From CAWDVK01 sp963805715 (lineage in GTDB: Bacteria; Actinomycetota; Actinomycetes; Streptosporangiales; Streptosporangiaceae), in assembly GCA_963805715.1 (NCBI GenBank), contig CAWDVK010000020.1, forward strand, positions 1 to 64,000: a stretch of DNA of 64,000 nucleotides. Direction: 5' to 3'. A program made the position numbers and the translations under genes. Below, in pieces: positions 8,323-17,542 of the stretch. Below the pieces are notes generated by a model that did no database searches, had not been told where the DNA came from, and was given only the letters and a program-made list of their open reading frames with translations. Within the stretch, counting starts at the first letter, position 1, and every line of letters starts with the position of its first letter.

Positions 8323-11119
8323 GTGTCCGATACCGGCGGCGTGGTCGGGCGCGACCGCGAGCTGGCCACGGTGACAGCGTTTCTTGACGCGCTGCCGTCT
8401 GGGGCATCTGGCCTGCTGCTGGAGGGTGCGGCCGGGATCGGCAAGACCACGGTCTGGGACGCCGGCGTGGCGGGCGCCGCCGCGCGTTCTTACATCATCT
8501 TGTCGAGCCGGCCGGCCGAATCAGAGGCGACGCTGTCGTTCGCGGCGCTCGGTGATCTGATGGACGGAGTCCTAGGCCAGGTGCTTCCCCAGTTGCCGCC
8601 GCCCCAGCGGCGGGCTCTGGAGGTGGCGCTGCTGATAGCGGATCCGGTGGGCAGCCCGCCGGAACAACGAGCCGTCTGCCTCGCCTTCCTCGCTGTGATC
8701 CGCCACCTGTCTGCTTCAGGGCCGGTGGTTATTGCGATCGACGACCTGCAATGGCTCGACCTTCCGAGCGCGGCGGCGCTGGAGTTCGCGCTGCGGCGGC
8801 TCGGGAGCGAGCCGGTCGGGCTGCTGGCGTCGGTCCGGATTCAGGCCGGCGGGCAGGCCACGCCTGTGGCAGGAGCAGGCCTGCCGGCCGGGCGCCTTAC
8901 GCGCATCCAAGTCGGTCCCTTGACCGTGCCCGCTTTCGAAGCGGCCCTGCGGGCATCGGCCGGCGCCTGGCTTTCCCGCCTGACGGTGCGCCGGCTTTTC
9001 GGCGCCTCGGGAGGGAACCCGTTTTATGGGCTTGAGCTGGCCAGGGCGCTGAACCGAGCTGGGGGTGAACCCGCGCCGGAGGAACCGCTTCCCGTGCCCG
9101 CCGACCTGCGCGGGGTTTTGAGCGCCCGGCTGGGCGTGCTACCGGACGATGTCCAGGGTGTCTTGCTGGCGGCCTCGTGCCTGCGGTCGCCAACGACCAC
9201 CATGCTCGAACGGGCGAATGGCCCGGTGGTCAGGTCTGCCCTCCAGACGGCTGCCTTGGAGGGCGTGGTGGAGTTCGAGGGTGCCCGGGTCCGGTTCACC
9301 CACCCTTTGCTTGCCTCGGCGATCTACTCGGGAGGGTCGCCGGACCGGCGCCGGGAGGCGCACCACCGGCTGAGCAAGGTCGTCCCGAACGTGGAGGAAC
9401 GAGCCAGGCATCTCGCGCTGTCGGCGGAGGGGCCCGACGAGGACGCCGCCGCCGCCTTGAGTCAGGCGGCGCGGGCGGCCGCCGCTCGCGGCGCTCCGGC
9501 CGCCGCAGCGGAACTGGCCGAGCTGGCCGCGACGCTCACCCCACTGGATCAAGCCCCGGCCCGGTGGCGGCGACGGGCGGACGCCGGCGCTTACCTGTTC
9601 CGGGCGGGCGATACGGCCCGGGCGCGGCATGATCTTGAGGCGCTGGCTGAGGAGATGCCCGCGGGGGCGGCCCGGGCGGAGGCGCTGCTGGTCCTGGCGA
9701 GGGTCCTGCTGCACGATGCGGGCGATCTGGTGGCCGTCCCCGTGCTCGAGAAGGCACTTGTAGATGCCTCCGCCGATCGGTTGCTGCAAGCCCGCATCCA
9801 CATCAGCCTCGCCAGGACCTGCGGTGACGACCTGCTGTATTGCGCCAGCCACGCGGAGGCTGGGCTCGCGCTGGCGCAGCAGGCGGGCGATCCGGCACTG
9901 ACCGGCGAGGCCATGGTCCAGAAGCTGTACGCGGATTTTATGGTGGGGCGAGGCCTTGACCTTGAGCTCGGTGACAGGGCCATGGACCTTGAGCGGGAAG
10001 GCAGGCCCCCGCGGGTTGAGGAACGCGCGGCGATGTGGGTCGGCCTGTGCCTGGTTCGCGCCGATCGCTTCGACGAGGCCCGCCGCCTGCTTGAGCTAAC
10101 GCTGCAGGCCGCCCGGGAGGAGGGTGATGACAGCTCGCTGCCCAACCTGCTGGCTCACCTGGCCGACCTGGAATGCTGGGCCGGCAACTGGCAGACGGCC
10201 GAGCGCTACGCCGCAGAGTGCTGGGAGGCTGGCCAGCAGGTCGAGCATCGCGCGTGGCGGGTTATGACCTTCTTCGCGCGAGCGCTCATCAGCGCCCAGA
10301 TGGGACGCCTCGACGCTGCCCGGGCGGCAGCCGGGGAAGGCCTGTCCGTCTCCGCGGCGGCCGGGGACTCCTACGGCTCCATTCTCCTGAACGGCGTCCT
10401 GGGGTTCGCGGAACTGTCCGCCGGGAACCTGGAGGCCGCCGAGGCCAGCCTGTCCAGCGCCGCCGATCTCGCCGACCACATCAGCCTGGCCGAGCCGGCG
10501 GCGTGGCGTTTCCACGCCAACCAGGCCGAGGCCGTGATCGGGCTGGGCGACCTCGACCGGGCAGAAGGGCTCGTAGAACGGCTTGAGGGGTGGGGTCACA
10601 CCACCGGACGCGCATGGACGCTGGCCACCGCGGCCCGCTGCCGGGCGCTGCTGCTGGCGGCCCGCGGCGACACGCCCGGTGCCATCCAGGCGCTGGAGGA
10701 GGCCCTCGGCCATCACCAGCACCTGGCGATGCCGTTCGAGCTTGGCCGGACCCTGCTCGTCATGGGGCAGGTGCAGCGCCGGGCCAAGCACAAGCGGGCC
10801 GCCAGGCAGCACCTTCAGCGGGCCCTGGAGATTTTCGAGTCCCTCCCCGCCCCCCTGTGGGCGGAGCGGGCCCGCTCGGAGCTTCTCCCGCATCGGGCTC
10901 CGCCCGCCCGCCCCGCTCGCGCTGACCGCCACCGAGGAACGCGTCGCCGGCCTGGCCGCGTCCGGCCACACCAACCGGCAGGTCGCCCAGGCCCTGTTCC
11001 TCAGTCCCCGTACCGTGGAGGCCAACCTCGCCCGGGTCTACCGCAAGCTGGGGGTGTCCTCACGGGCTGAGCTCGGCGCGGCGATGGCCCGCAAAGAGCC
11101 AGGGCCGCCCCTGCCCTGA
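8323..11119 (+). pseudogene. Large AAA/LuxR-family transcription regulator, frameshifted before the HTH
   Basis: LAL-type regulator: N-terminal AAA/STAND ATPase (Walker A GAAGIGKTT near residue 40; Walker B VVIAIDDLQWLD near 145), a long TPR-like helical middle, and a C-terminal LuxR DNA-binding helix-turn-helix. The HTH (LTATEERVAGLAASGHTNRQ...FLSPRTVEANLARVYRKLGV) is in a different frame from the rest. Reading E-L-S-R-I-G across 10879-10900 needs removal of one base in gagcttctccc (10882-10886). Without it the main frame ends at 11070 with 915 residues and no HTH. The GTG start at 8323 follows gagggggc. Either a real inactivating insertion or a sequence error. Confidence 0.85.
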
Positions 11120-11146
11120 CGGTCACAGTCCTGGCGACCGGGACAA

Positions 11147-12688
11147 CTACACCGAGGGGTGGCCTGCCGAAGCCGCCTCTTCCGGGCAGAACTCCGCTTC
11201 GCCGGTCAGGCCACGCCGCCGGTTCGCGCCGCCCACCGCCCAGAACACCACCCCGAGCAGGACCATTACCCCGAGCACGCCCAGGGTCACCGACTCGAAG
11301 AAGACCCGCGACACCCCCCAGCTTCTCTTGATCGAGTAAGACTCCCCGAACGAGGCGTTGATGGCGCCGGGCCACAGCAAGGTGACTGCCGTCACCACCA
11401 CGAAGAGTTCCGTGATCAGGGCTGCGACCCAGGCCCCGGCCATGCCGCCCGGAACACGGTAGGGCCGCGGCGCGCACGGGTATTTGCGCCGCAGCACGAC
11501 CAGGGCAGGGAACACGAACACATAGCACAGGGCCGTGGAGGAGATCGCGAGCACGATCATCACGGAGAAGAAGTCCGCCAGGCTTCCCTTCGTGATCAGG
11601 AACACGAAGAAGACAAACGCGGAGCCGATCACCCCGGACATGAGGTTGACCGTGATGGGGGTACCGAAACTCGCGAACCTGCCCATCCACGACGGAGCGG
11701 CGCCGTCCAGCGCGGCGATGGCCTGAACGCGGTCGGCACCTTCCAGCCAGACCGCGCCGCTGCCAATCAGGGTGAGGATGATCAGGATCCCGAATACCAC
11801 GTCCAGCGGGCGTGAGTGCAGATCGCTGGACACTGCCTTGTAGGCATCGGTGAACCCGGACACGCTCGACAGGCCGGCCTTGGGAATCACCAGGATGATA
11901 CCGACGATCGCCAGGCCGTACAGGAGCGCGCCGATAACCCCGGACCCGAGGATCATCCGCGGCACGTCCCGCCGGGGGTTGTGCATCTCCCCGGACGCCC
12001 CGGTGGACAACTCGAAGCCCACCCACAGGAAGACCAGCACCCCGATCACCTTGAGGAACCCGTTCACCGAGGGCCTCAGGGCCGCCGGGGTGGACCCCCC
12101 CGCGGGCCGGCCGTGCTGAGTGAGGAACACGGTGAACAGGATCGTGAAGATTCCCACTACCGCGATCTTCACGAAGGTGCCGATGTTGGGCGCCCACTTG
12201 CCGTAGCGGAACGCGATGATGGCGAACGCCACGCTGACCCAGGTGAAGGCAAGGCCGACGATGATCTCGCCCGCCGTGCCGAGCGGCTTGCGCACCACGA
12301 AATCGTTGAGCGTGGCGATCGCGGTGGCCGCCAGCGTCCCGCCGATCCAGATCGGGTTTGTCAGCCAGTACATAACAGCGGTGACGGAGCCGACGAGCCG
12401 GCCAAAGGACATCTTCACCCACTCATACGGCCCGCCTTCGACCGGGAAAGCCGATCCCAGCTCGGCCACCAGCATCCCGTAGGGGATCAAGAACAGCACC
12501 AGTGAAATCACCAGCCAGGTGATCGCCTGCGCGCCGGACTGCGCGGCGAACGCGACGCTGTCGAGGCCCACAATCGCGCAGGCGGTAAACAAGATGAGGT
12601 CGAACCGCCGGAGGACCCTACGCAACTTGGCCTTCTCCGGCGCGACCAGCGCACCTTGCGAGCCGGCACCTTGGGTATCCGCAGCCAC
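11147..12688 (-). CDS. APC-superfamily amino acid permease
   Basis: Integral membrane transporter of 513 residues with about twelve hydrophobic segments. The first begins after KAKLRRVLRRFDLILFTACAIVG, the usual APC start with GLDSVAF in helix 1. A PVEGGPYEWVK block in helix 2-3 and the NPRRDVPR loop are typical of the family. It should import or exchange an amino acid or amine; the substrate cannot be told. A much longer frame is open upstream to 13498 but only the part from GTG 12688 is family-like, and gggagg lies 6-12 bases before that GTG. It stands alone, convergent with the regulator. Confidence 0.9.
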   Translation of the reverse strand: MAADTQGAGSQGALVAPEKAKLRRVLRRFDLILFTACAIVGLDSVAFAAQSGAQAITWLVISLVLFLIPYGMLVAELGSAFPVEGGPYEWVKMSFGRLVGSVTAVMYWLTNPIWIGGTLAATAIATLNDFVVRKPLGTAGEIIVGLAFTWVSVAFAIIAFRYGKWAPNIGTFVKIAVVGIFTILFTVFLTQHGRPAGGSTPAALRPSVNGFLKVIGVLVFLWVGFELSTGASGEMHNPRRDVPRMILGSGVIGALLYGLAIVGIILVIPKAGLSSVSGFTDAYKAVSSDLHSRPLDVVFGILIILTLIGSGAVWLEGADRVQAIAALDGAAPSWMGRFASFGTPITVNLMSGVIGSAFVFFVFLITKGSLADFFSVMIVLAISSTALCYVFVFPALVVLRRKYPCAPRPYRVPGGMAGAWVAALITELFVVVTAVTLLWPGAINASFGESYSIKRSWGVSRVFFESVTLGVLGVMVLLGVVFWAVGGANRRRGLTGEAEFCPEEAASAGHPSV

Positions 12689-13128
12689 GAGCGCCTCCCA
12701 CCGCAGGAGCAGCCATGACCAGCTGGCCACTCCATGATTCGCGCCCGGGTCTCCCGGGTCAAGGCGCTCGCCCGCCCCGACGAGGACCATCATCGGCCGC
12801 GGAGCCAGCCAAGACTCAGAGCACCCGGCAGACGGACTGCTGAGGCTCGCGGCGCCCAGTACGCGAGCGCCGGAGCCAGGGAAGGTCTGCAGGTGGCCAC
12901 CACCGTGCACGTCACCGGCCGCACATTTATGCGGCGGTCGGCCCACCTTCATGTGGAAACACCGGATTCCTCGTGACTGTCCGGGACCTACCGTCTCGAT
13001 GAAGGCATTCAGAGAAAGCCGCAGGAACCGACAAGTTCGAGGACATGCAGGAGGAAGCAATGAGGGCAACAGCAAGGACGCCGCAGCGGTCAAGGACACA
13101 GAGAGGCGAGAAGGGCGAGAAAGCGATA
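12689..13128. other. Gene-free spacer between divergent genes
   Basis: About 440 bases between the permease start and a small plus-strand gene. It must hold the permease promoter. No operator or repeat stood out. Confidence 0.35.
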
Positions 13129-13302
13129 ATGACCGCAACCCCCACCCTGGGTGAACACATCCAGAAGCGGCAGCTGGAGAAGTCGGTCTCCTGGACCGGC
13201 CGCGAACGGCTTCGCTGTCTCTGGTACCGGCTCCGCCTGACTGTCCAGGAGATGAACTACGCGACCCGCCGGCTCGTCGAGCTGCAGTCGCGCTTGCCAT
13301 GA
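13129..13302 (+). CDS. Small conserved-looking protein of unknown function
   Basis: A 57-residue basic protein starting MTATPTLGEHIQKRQ and ending EMNYATRRLVELQSRLP. It is predicted helical, with a positively charged centre (WTGRERLRCLWYRLR). The frame is open upstream to 13045, but the ATG at 13129 follows purine-rich aagggcgagaaagcgat and begins the part that looks protein-like. I do not assign a function. A soluble regulatory or nucleic-acid-associated role is possible given its charge. It is transcribed toward a gene relic and has no clear operon partner. Confidence 0.5.
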   Translation: MTATPTLGEHIQKRQLEKSVSWTGRERLRCLWYRLRLTVQEMNYATRRLVELQSRLP

Positions 13303-13319
13303 CAACCGCCGCGGGGGCG

Positions 13320-13500
13320 TCCACACGCAATCGTCGCGCAGCGGCTGGATGTCGAGCAGGACCAGCCTGGGAGGGACGGTCCTTGCCGCTTGCGTCGCCT
13401 GTGCGCCCGTGGCCGCCTCCGCGACCGTGAACCCGGCAGCCTCGAGCATGGTCCTGGCCAATGCCTGGCCAGAACCCGACACGAAACGCGCAAGACACGG
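13320..13500 (-). pseudogene. Response-regulator receiver-domain remnant
   Basis: The minus frame opening at 13557 contains LARTMLEAAGFTVAEAATG followed by LVLLDIQ, which is the standard alpha1-beta2 and beta3 pattern of a CheY-like receiver, where the DIQ Asp is the phospho-acceptor. The expected acidic pair at the start is lost (RFVSGSGQ where VVDD would be) and the sequence dissolves after DIQPLRDD. No DNA-binding output domain follows. About 50 residues of a domain of about 120 survive, so it is a decayed fragment. Confidence 0.6.
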
Positions 13501-13966
13501 GAAGCTGCTCATCTCAGCACCATCCCAGCGTGTGACGCGAGAACACAGGAGTGACACGGATCACCCGCGTATTAAGCATCGTTATGCGACGCACTGGCGC
13601 CGAAGCGAACGGGAGTCCTGGTGTAGGTCCGCCTGCATCGTGATCACCTTTGCCGGTTCCCCTCCAAGATGCATCAGACGGCCGAGATTAGCCTCCGGCT
13701 TCCGCGTCGGCCCTGGCCGCGGCGGCTCATTGCGGTGTACGAGCGGCTGAGCACGCCGTGCCGGGAGGCCCGGTTCTCCTCTCCGCGCTCGCGGGCGACC
13801 AGTTCCTCGGCCTGGGAGCGGACCGCTTCCAGGTCGGCCATCTCGGCACCGGTCCGCACTTGCCGCAGCTGGCGGCCGACATGCCGGGGCGCCCATGCCG
13901 CACCCACCGGACAGTTCCGACCACGAGGCTTTGCCATGGATTACGTGGTCCGTTATACTGCGATGA
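13501..13966. other. Spacer ahead of higBA
   Basis: Open frames on the minus strand (for example 13674-13937) have no recognisable motif. The last 40 bases hold the higB promoter described separately. Confidence 0.35.
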
Positions 13967-13967
13967 G
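13931..13967 (+). promoter_or_regulatory. Housekeeping-type promoter giving a leaderless higB mRNA
   Basis: TTGCCA at 13931-13936 and TATACT at 13954-13959 are separated by exactly 17 bases and each differs from the vegetative consensus by one base. Transcription would begin about 7 bases after the -10, at the GTG start codon of higB (13967). No ribosome site precedes that GTG, which fits leaderless translation, a frequent mode in actinomycetes. Confidence 0.65.
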
Positions 13968-14260
13968 TGATCGCATCCTTCCGGGACAAGGGCACCGAGG
14001 ACCTGTTCGACGGGCGCGACAGCAAGCAGGCCCGCAAGTCCTGCCCGTCAGACCTCGTGCGGGTCGCCAGGAGAAAGCTGGACCAGCTAAACCAGGCGGT
14101 GGTCTTAGGGGACCTGCGGGCACCGCCGGGCAACCGCCTGGAGAAGCTGAAAGGCGAACGTGAGGGGCAGTGCTCGATCCGGATCAACGATCAGTGGCGG
14201 ATGTGCTTCCGGTGGACCGAGTCCGGCGCGGAAGATGTCGAGATCGTGGACAATCGCTGA
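13967..14260 (+). CDS. higB: HigB/RelE-family toxin of a type II toxin-antitoxin pair
   Basis: A 97-residue ribosome-dependent mRNA interferase of the HigB branch. The start IASFRDKGTEDLFDGRDSKQARK, the middle LRAPPGNRLEKLKGEREGQ and the end SIRINDQWRMCFRW...VEIVDNR are the classic HigB (plasmid maintenance killer) pattern. The toxin precedes the antitoxin, the order that defines higBA, with 13 bases between. GTG 13967 is the start; it lies 7-8 bases after a strong -10 element. In this family the antitoxin normally represses the pair. All expected blocks are present, so the toxin looks intact. Confidence 0.9.
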   Translation: MIASFRDKGTEDLFDGRDSKQARKSCPSDLVRVARRKLDQLNQAVVLGDLRAPPGNRLEKLKGEREGQCSIRINDQWRMCFRWTESGAEDVEIVDNR

Positions 14261-14273
14261 GGGAGTGACGGAG

Positions 14274-14711
14274 ATGGCGCAGGCGAGGATCCCGTCGGAC
14301 CGGCCGCCGACGCCGCCTGGCGAGATGCTGCTGGAGGAGTTCATCAGGCCGCTGGGCATGACCCAGGCGGAGCTGGCGGGCCGGATCGGCGTTTCCTATG
14401 TACGGCTGAACGAGATCGTCAACGGCCGGCGGGGCATCACTCCCTCGACAGCCCTGCGGCTGGCCAAGGCCCTCGGCACTACCCCCCAGTTCTGGCTTAA
14501 CGGCCAGCTAGCGCTGGACTTGTACCAGGCCTCCCACGATGAGGAAGAGCTTCCGGCAGCTGGAGCGCATCGAGCCCGTCTCACGCTGACTTGCGGCCCT
14601 CCCGGCCTGGTCACCTCCGCGGGCGCCTCCCAGCCCGCCTCAATCACTAGGACCCAGGCATTGCGGGCAGACCACAGGAAGCAGATCGGCACGGTTGCGA
14701 TGAGCCAGTAG
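14274..14711 (+). CDS. higA: HigA-family antitoxin with altered C-terminus (frameshift)
   Basis: XRE helix-turn-helix antitoxin. After PPGEMLLEEFIRPLGMTQAELA the HTH runs through VSYVRLNEIVNGRRGITPSTALRLAKALGTTPQFWLN, then LALDLYQASHDEEE. At this point the frame changes: the +1-shifted frame from 14554 reads RQLERIEPVSR and stops at 14587-14589, which is the usual HigA ending. As written, the protein instead continues about 50 unrelated residues to 14711, giving 145 residues rather than about 104. Removing one base in agcttccgg (14550-14554) restores the normal end. The DNA-binding core is unaffected, so repression may persist. A gagatg tract overlaps the start. Confidence 0.85.
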   Translation: MAQARIPSDRPPTPPGEMLLEEFIRPLGMTQAELAGRIGVSYVRLNEIVNGRRGITPSTALRLAKALGTTPQFWLNGQLALDLYQASHDEEELPAAGAHRARLTLTCGPPGLVTSAGASQPASITRTQALRADHRKQIGTVAMSQ

Positions 14712-14787
14712 AGGCCACCACCCGACAGCCGCGAGCCGAGGGGACCGGGACGGCGAGCAGGTTCAGCTGGTGCGGCGTCACGCCGCA

Positions 14788-14815
14788 AAAATAACTATGG
14801 CACGACCATTGTCAA
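14788..14815 (-). promoter_or_regulatory. Candidate promoter reading back toward higBA
   Basis: On the minus strand TTGACA (14815-14810) is followed after 16 bases by TATTTT (14793-14788). The first hexamer is a perfect -35. Transcription would run antisense into the higA 3' end at 14711. No minus-strand gene lies in that direction before the permease. This is a sequence match only. Confidence 0.35.
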
Positions 14816-14906
14816 CAGTCTGTCTGGGCGGCAACGGCAGCGCTGCCGCCAATGTGATGACCCCTATGGCGTAAGCCGGCTCCTGGCGACTTCGCCCGAA
14901 AAATCG

Positions 14907-15833
14907 TTACGAGCTGGCCGTCACCTTTCTGACGAACCAGGCCGCTTGCTGCACTGCGCTGTCGGCCGCGGCCAGCAATCCGGGCTGGAGCACGAAGTCG
15001 TGCCACATGCGCGGCCACCTGGTGTAGGTCACGTCCACCCCGGAGGCCGAGGCACTCTCGGCCAGCAGCTCGGCGTCGGGGGCGAGCAGCTCGTCAGTCC
15101 CGGCCTGGATCAGCAGCGGCGGCAGCCCGCCGTGGGCGGCGCACAGTGGCGAGACCGCGGGATCGGCCCAGGCGGACGGGCCGGCATACGCGCGAGCGCA
15201 GGCGCTGAGCCAGTCCGGGCTGAGCAGCACGTCCCGGTGAACCAGGTCCGGGATGGCCCGCCGGTCGCGCCCGAGGTCGAGCCACGGCGAGAGCAGGATG
15301 CAGCCCGCCGGCAGCTCCTGGTTGTCGGCGCGCATCGACAGGACCATGGCCAGGGCCAGTCCCCCGCCCGCCGAGTCGCCGGACACGACCAGCGAGCCCG
15401 GCCCGGCCTCGGCGCAGAGCGCCGCCATGACCGCGCGGGCGTCCTCCAGTGCCGCCGGATAGGGATGTTCGGGTGCCAGGCGGTACTCGGGCAGCACGAC
15501 CCGGCACCCCGCCCGGGCGCTCAGGTGCGCCGCCCAGGACCGGGCCATGCGCCCGGAGCCCAGGCAGTAGCCACCGCCGTGAAAGTGGATGACCGTCCGC
15601 TGCGGATCCGGCGCCCGTGCCGACACCACCGTGGCGCTGAGCCCGCCGATCGAGTGCCCGGCGACCGTGGTGCCGCGTGGCAGCGGCAACGTCCCGGTGA
15701 GCCGGTCCAGCCGCGCGCGCTGCACCGGCCAGGGCAGCGCCGGGTCGAGGCACCGCCTGCCAAGCTGCCGCACGCCAAGGCGCATGACCGCGGGAGGCAA
15801 GCGCGGCCCCCGGCGAGCGCGGCCGGCGGTCAT
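14907..15833 (-). CDS. Alpha/beta hydrolase of the hormone-sensitive-lipase (HSL) family
   Basis: A 308-residue cytoplasmic carboxylesterase. The oxyanion-hole motif HFHGGGYCLGSG (near residue 83) and the nucleophile motif GDSAGGGLAL (near 155) identify the HSL/esterase group IV family. A catalytic Asp (GTDELLAPDAELLAE) and His (RMWHDFV) follow in the expected order. Its start overlaps the stop of the upstream flavin monooxygenase by 4 bases, so the two are translationally coupled. A Baeyer-Villiger enzyme making an ester and an esterase cleaving it is a common pairing for ketone breakdown. Confidence 0.92.
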   Translation of the reverse strand: MTAGRARRGPRLPPAVMRLGVRQLGRRCLDPALPWPVQRARLDRLTGTLPLPRGTTVAGHSIGGLSATVVSARAPDPQRTVIHFHGGGYCLGSGRMARSWAAHLSARAGCRVVLPEYRLAPEHPYPAALEDARAVMAALCAEAGPGSLVVSGDSAGGGLALAMVLSMRADNQELPAGCILLSPWLDLGRDRRAIPDLVHRDVLLSPDWLSACARAYAGPSAWADPAVSPLCAAHGGLPPLLIQAGTDELLAPDAELLAESASASGVDVTYTRWPRMWHDFVLQPGLLAAADSAVQQAAWFVRKVTASS

Positions 15834-17311
15834 GCCGCGCTGGTGCCAGCCGTGACCGGCTGCTTCGGCCTGACCCGGTAGGCGGCAAGGTCAAAGCGCC
15901 GGACCCGGTGCCGGTACAGGAACGTATGGTCGGGCCAGTTGTTGGTGTTGCGCCCGGAGGCCGTCGTGTACCAGCTGTGGCAGCCGGTCTCCCACACCGA
16001 CTTCTCGCTGGCCGAATGCACCCAGGAGTTGAATGCCTGTTCCACCTCGGGGCGCACGTCAACCCAGGCCAGGCGCTCGGCCTGGAGTGCCTCGATGGCG
16101 CCGAGCACGTAGCCGATCTGCCCTTCGAGCATGTAGATGATCGAATTGCCGCCGAGGTTGGTGTTAGGCCCGTAGAGCATGAAGAAGTTCGGGAAGCCGG
16201 GGACCGTGATGCCCAGGTACGCATGCGCGCCTTCCTGCCAGGCCTGCTGCAGGCGCAGGCCGTCGAGGCCGCTGACCGCCATCGGCGCGAGGAACTCCAC
16301 CGCCCTGAATCCGGTGCCGTAGATCATCACGTCCACGGTGCGAGTCGTGCCGTCGGCGGTGATCACGCCGTCCGAGACGATCCGCTCGATCTGGTCCGTG
16401 ACCAGCGTGACATTCGGACGCGCCAGTGCCGGGTACCAGTCGTTGGAGAACACCACCCGTTTGCATCCCATCAGGTAGTCAGGAACGCACTTCGCGCGCA
16501 GCCAGGGATCGGCGATCTGCGACCGGAGCTGGCGGCGCCAGAGCTGCATCGGGCCGGCCAGCAGCTTCGGCGACAGCACGAAGCCGCTGGTCAGCAGCTC
16601 GCCGTAGAGGAAAATGCGCAGCCGGTCGGCCTTGCGCACCGCTGGCAGCCGATCGAACAAGGCCTGCTCGAAGTCCCGGTAGGGCCGGTCGGCCTTGGGC
16701 AGCACATAAGGCGCGCTGCGCTGGTAGACGTTGACCCGCGCCGCGACCTTGGCGATCTCGGGCACGAACTGAATGGCACTGGCCCCGGTGCCGATGACCG
16801 CCACACGCCGGCCTGCCAGATCGACATCATGGTTCCAGCGTCCTGAATGCCACGAGGGTCCGGCGAACTCGTCCCGGCCGGCGATGTCCGGAAAGGCGGG
16901 GCGGCCGAGCTGGCCGACGGAGCAGACGACCGCTGTCGCCTGCACTGTCCCGCCATCGTCCAGGGTGAGGTTCCAGACCGCGCGGCGCTCGTCGAACTCG
17001 GCCGCCGCGACCCCGCAGCCGAGGCGGAGGTGCGGGCCGAGACCGTACCCGGCGACCAGCGCGTGCAGGTAAGCCAGGATCTCGTCGCGTGCCGGGAAGC
17101 GACGGCTCCAGCGCCAGGGCCGGAACGAGAACGAGTACAGCTGTGATGGCACGTCGCAGGTCAGGCCCGGATAGCTGTTATCGCGCCAGATCCCGCCGAG
17201 GTCATCGGCGCGGTCCAGCACGACGAAGTCCTCGATGCCCGCCCGCCTGAGCGCGATCGCCATGCCGATCCCGCCGAATCCGGCCCCGATGATGATCACC
17301 CGGTGAGGCAT
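15830..17311 (-). CDS. Flavin-containing Baeyer-Villiger-type monooxygenase
   Basis: NADPH- and FAD-dependent monooxygenase of 493 residues. An FAD Rossmann motif GAGFGGIG lies near residue 9, the NADPH motif GTGASAIQ near 180, and between them FAGPSWHSGRWNHD matches the FxGxxxHxxxW fingerprint of Baeyer-Villiger enzymes. A late YGPNTNLGGNSI block is typical. It converts a ketone to an ester or lactone; substrate unknown. The start at 17311 (MPHRVIIIGAG) is preferred because gggag precedes it and the family begins there; the frame is open to 17365. It is first in a two-gene unit with the esterase. Confidence 0.92.
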   Translation of the reverse strand: MPHRVIIIGAGFGGIGMAIALRRAGIEDFVVLDRADDLGGIWRDNSYPGLTCDVPSQLYSFSFRPWRWSRRFPARDEILAYLHALVAGYGLGPHLRLGCGVAAAEFDERRAVWNLTLDDGGTVQATAVVCSVGQLGRPAFPDIAGRDEFAGPSWHSGRWNHDVDLAGRRVAVIGTGASAIQFVPEIAKVAARVNVYQRSAPYVLPKADRPYRDFEQALFDRLPAVRKADRLRIFLYGELLTSGFVLSPKLLAGPMQLWRRQLRSQIADPWLRAKCVPDYLMGCKRVVFSNDWYPALARPNVTLVTDQIERIVSDGVITADGTTRTVDVMIYGTGFRAVEFLAPMAVSGLDGLRLQQAWQEGAHAYLGITVPGFPNFFMLYGPNTNLGGNSIIYMLEGQIGYVLGAIEALQAERLAWVDVRPEVEQAFNSWVHSASEKSVWETGCHSWYTTASGRNTNNWPDHTFLYRHRVRRFDLAAYRVRPKQPVTAGTSAA

Positions 17312-17542
17312 GGGCACTCCCTCGCGCTGCTCGGCACGGTGCGCAAGCGCCGGATCAAGTTGCACCCGGCACGGGCAGCATAAACCGGATCACGCCCGCA
17401 TCGCAGGCCGCCACAGGCCGCGGCAGGCCGCGGCGGTTGATCGCGCCGAGCGGATGCAGCAGCATTTCTGCCATGACCCAGGAGGACCCCGCGAGCCTGT
17501 TCACGGCGACCGCTGGCGGTGCCAGTCCCGCGCTGCCGATGG

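Noticed and set aside
12689..13498. N-terminal extension of the permease frame by 270 residues
   Set aside because: Low-complexity, no similarity to APC transporters, and a good ribosome site lies at the internal GTG 12688.
13674..13937. Minus frame with MADLEAVRSQAEELVARERGEE as a possible small helical protein
   Set aside because: No ribosome site, overlaps the higB promoter area and turns into Arg-rich low-complexity sequence.
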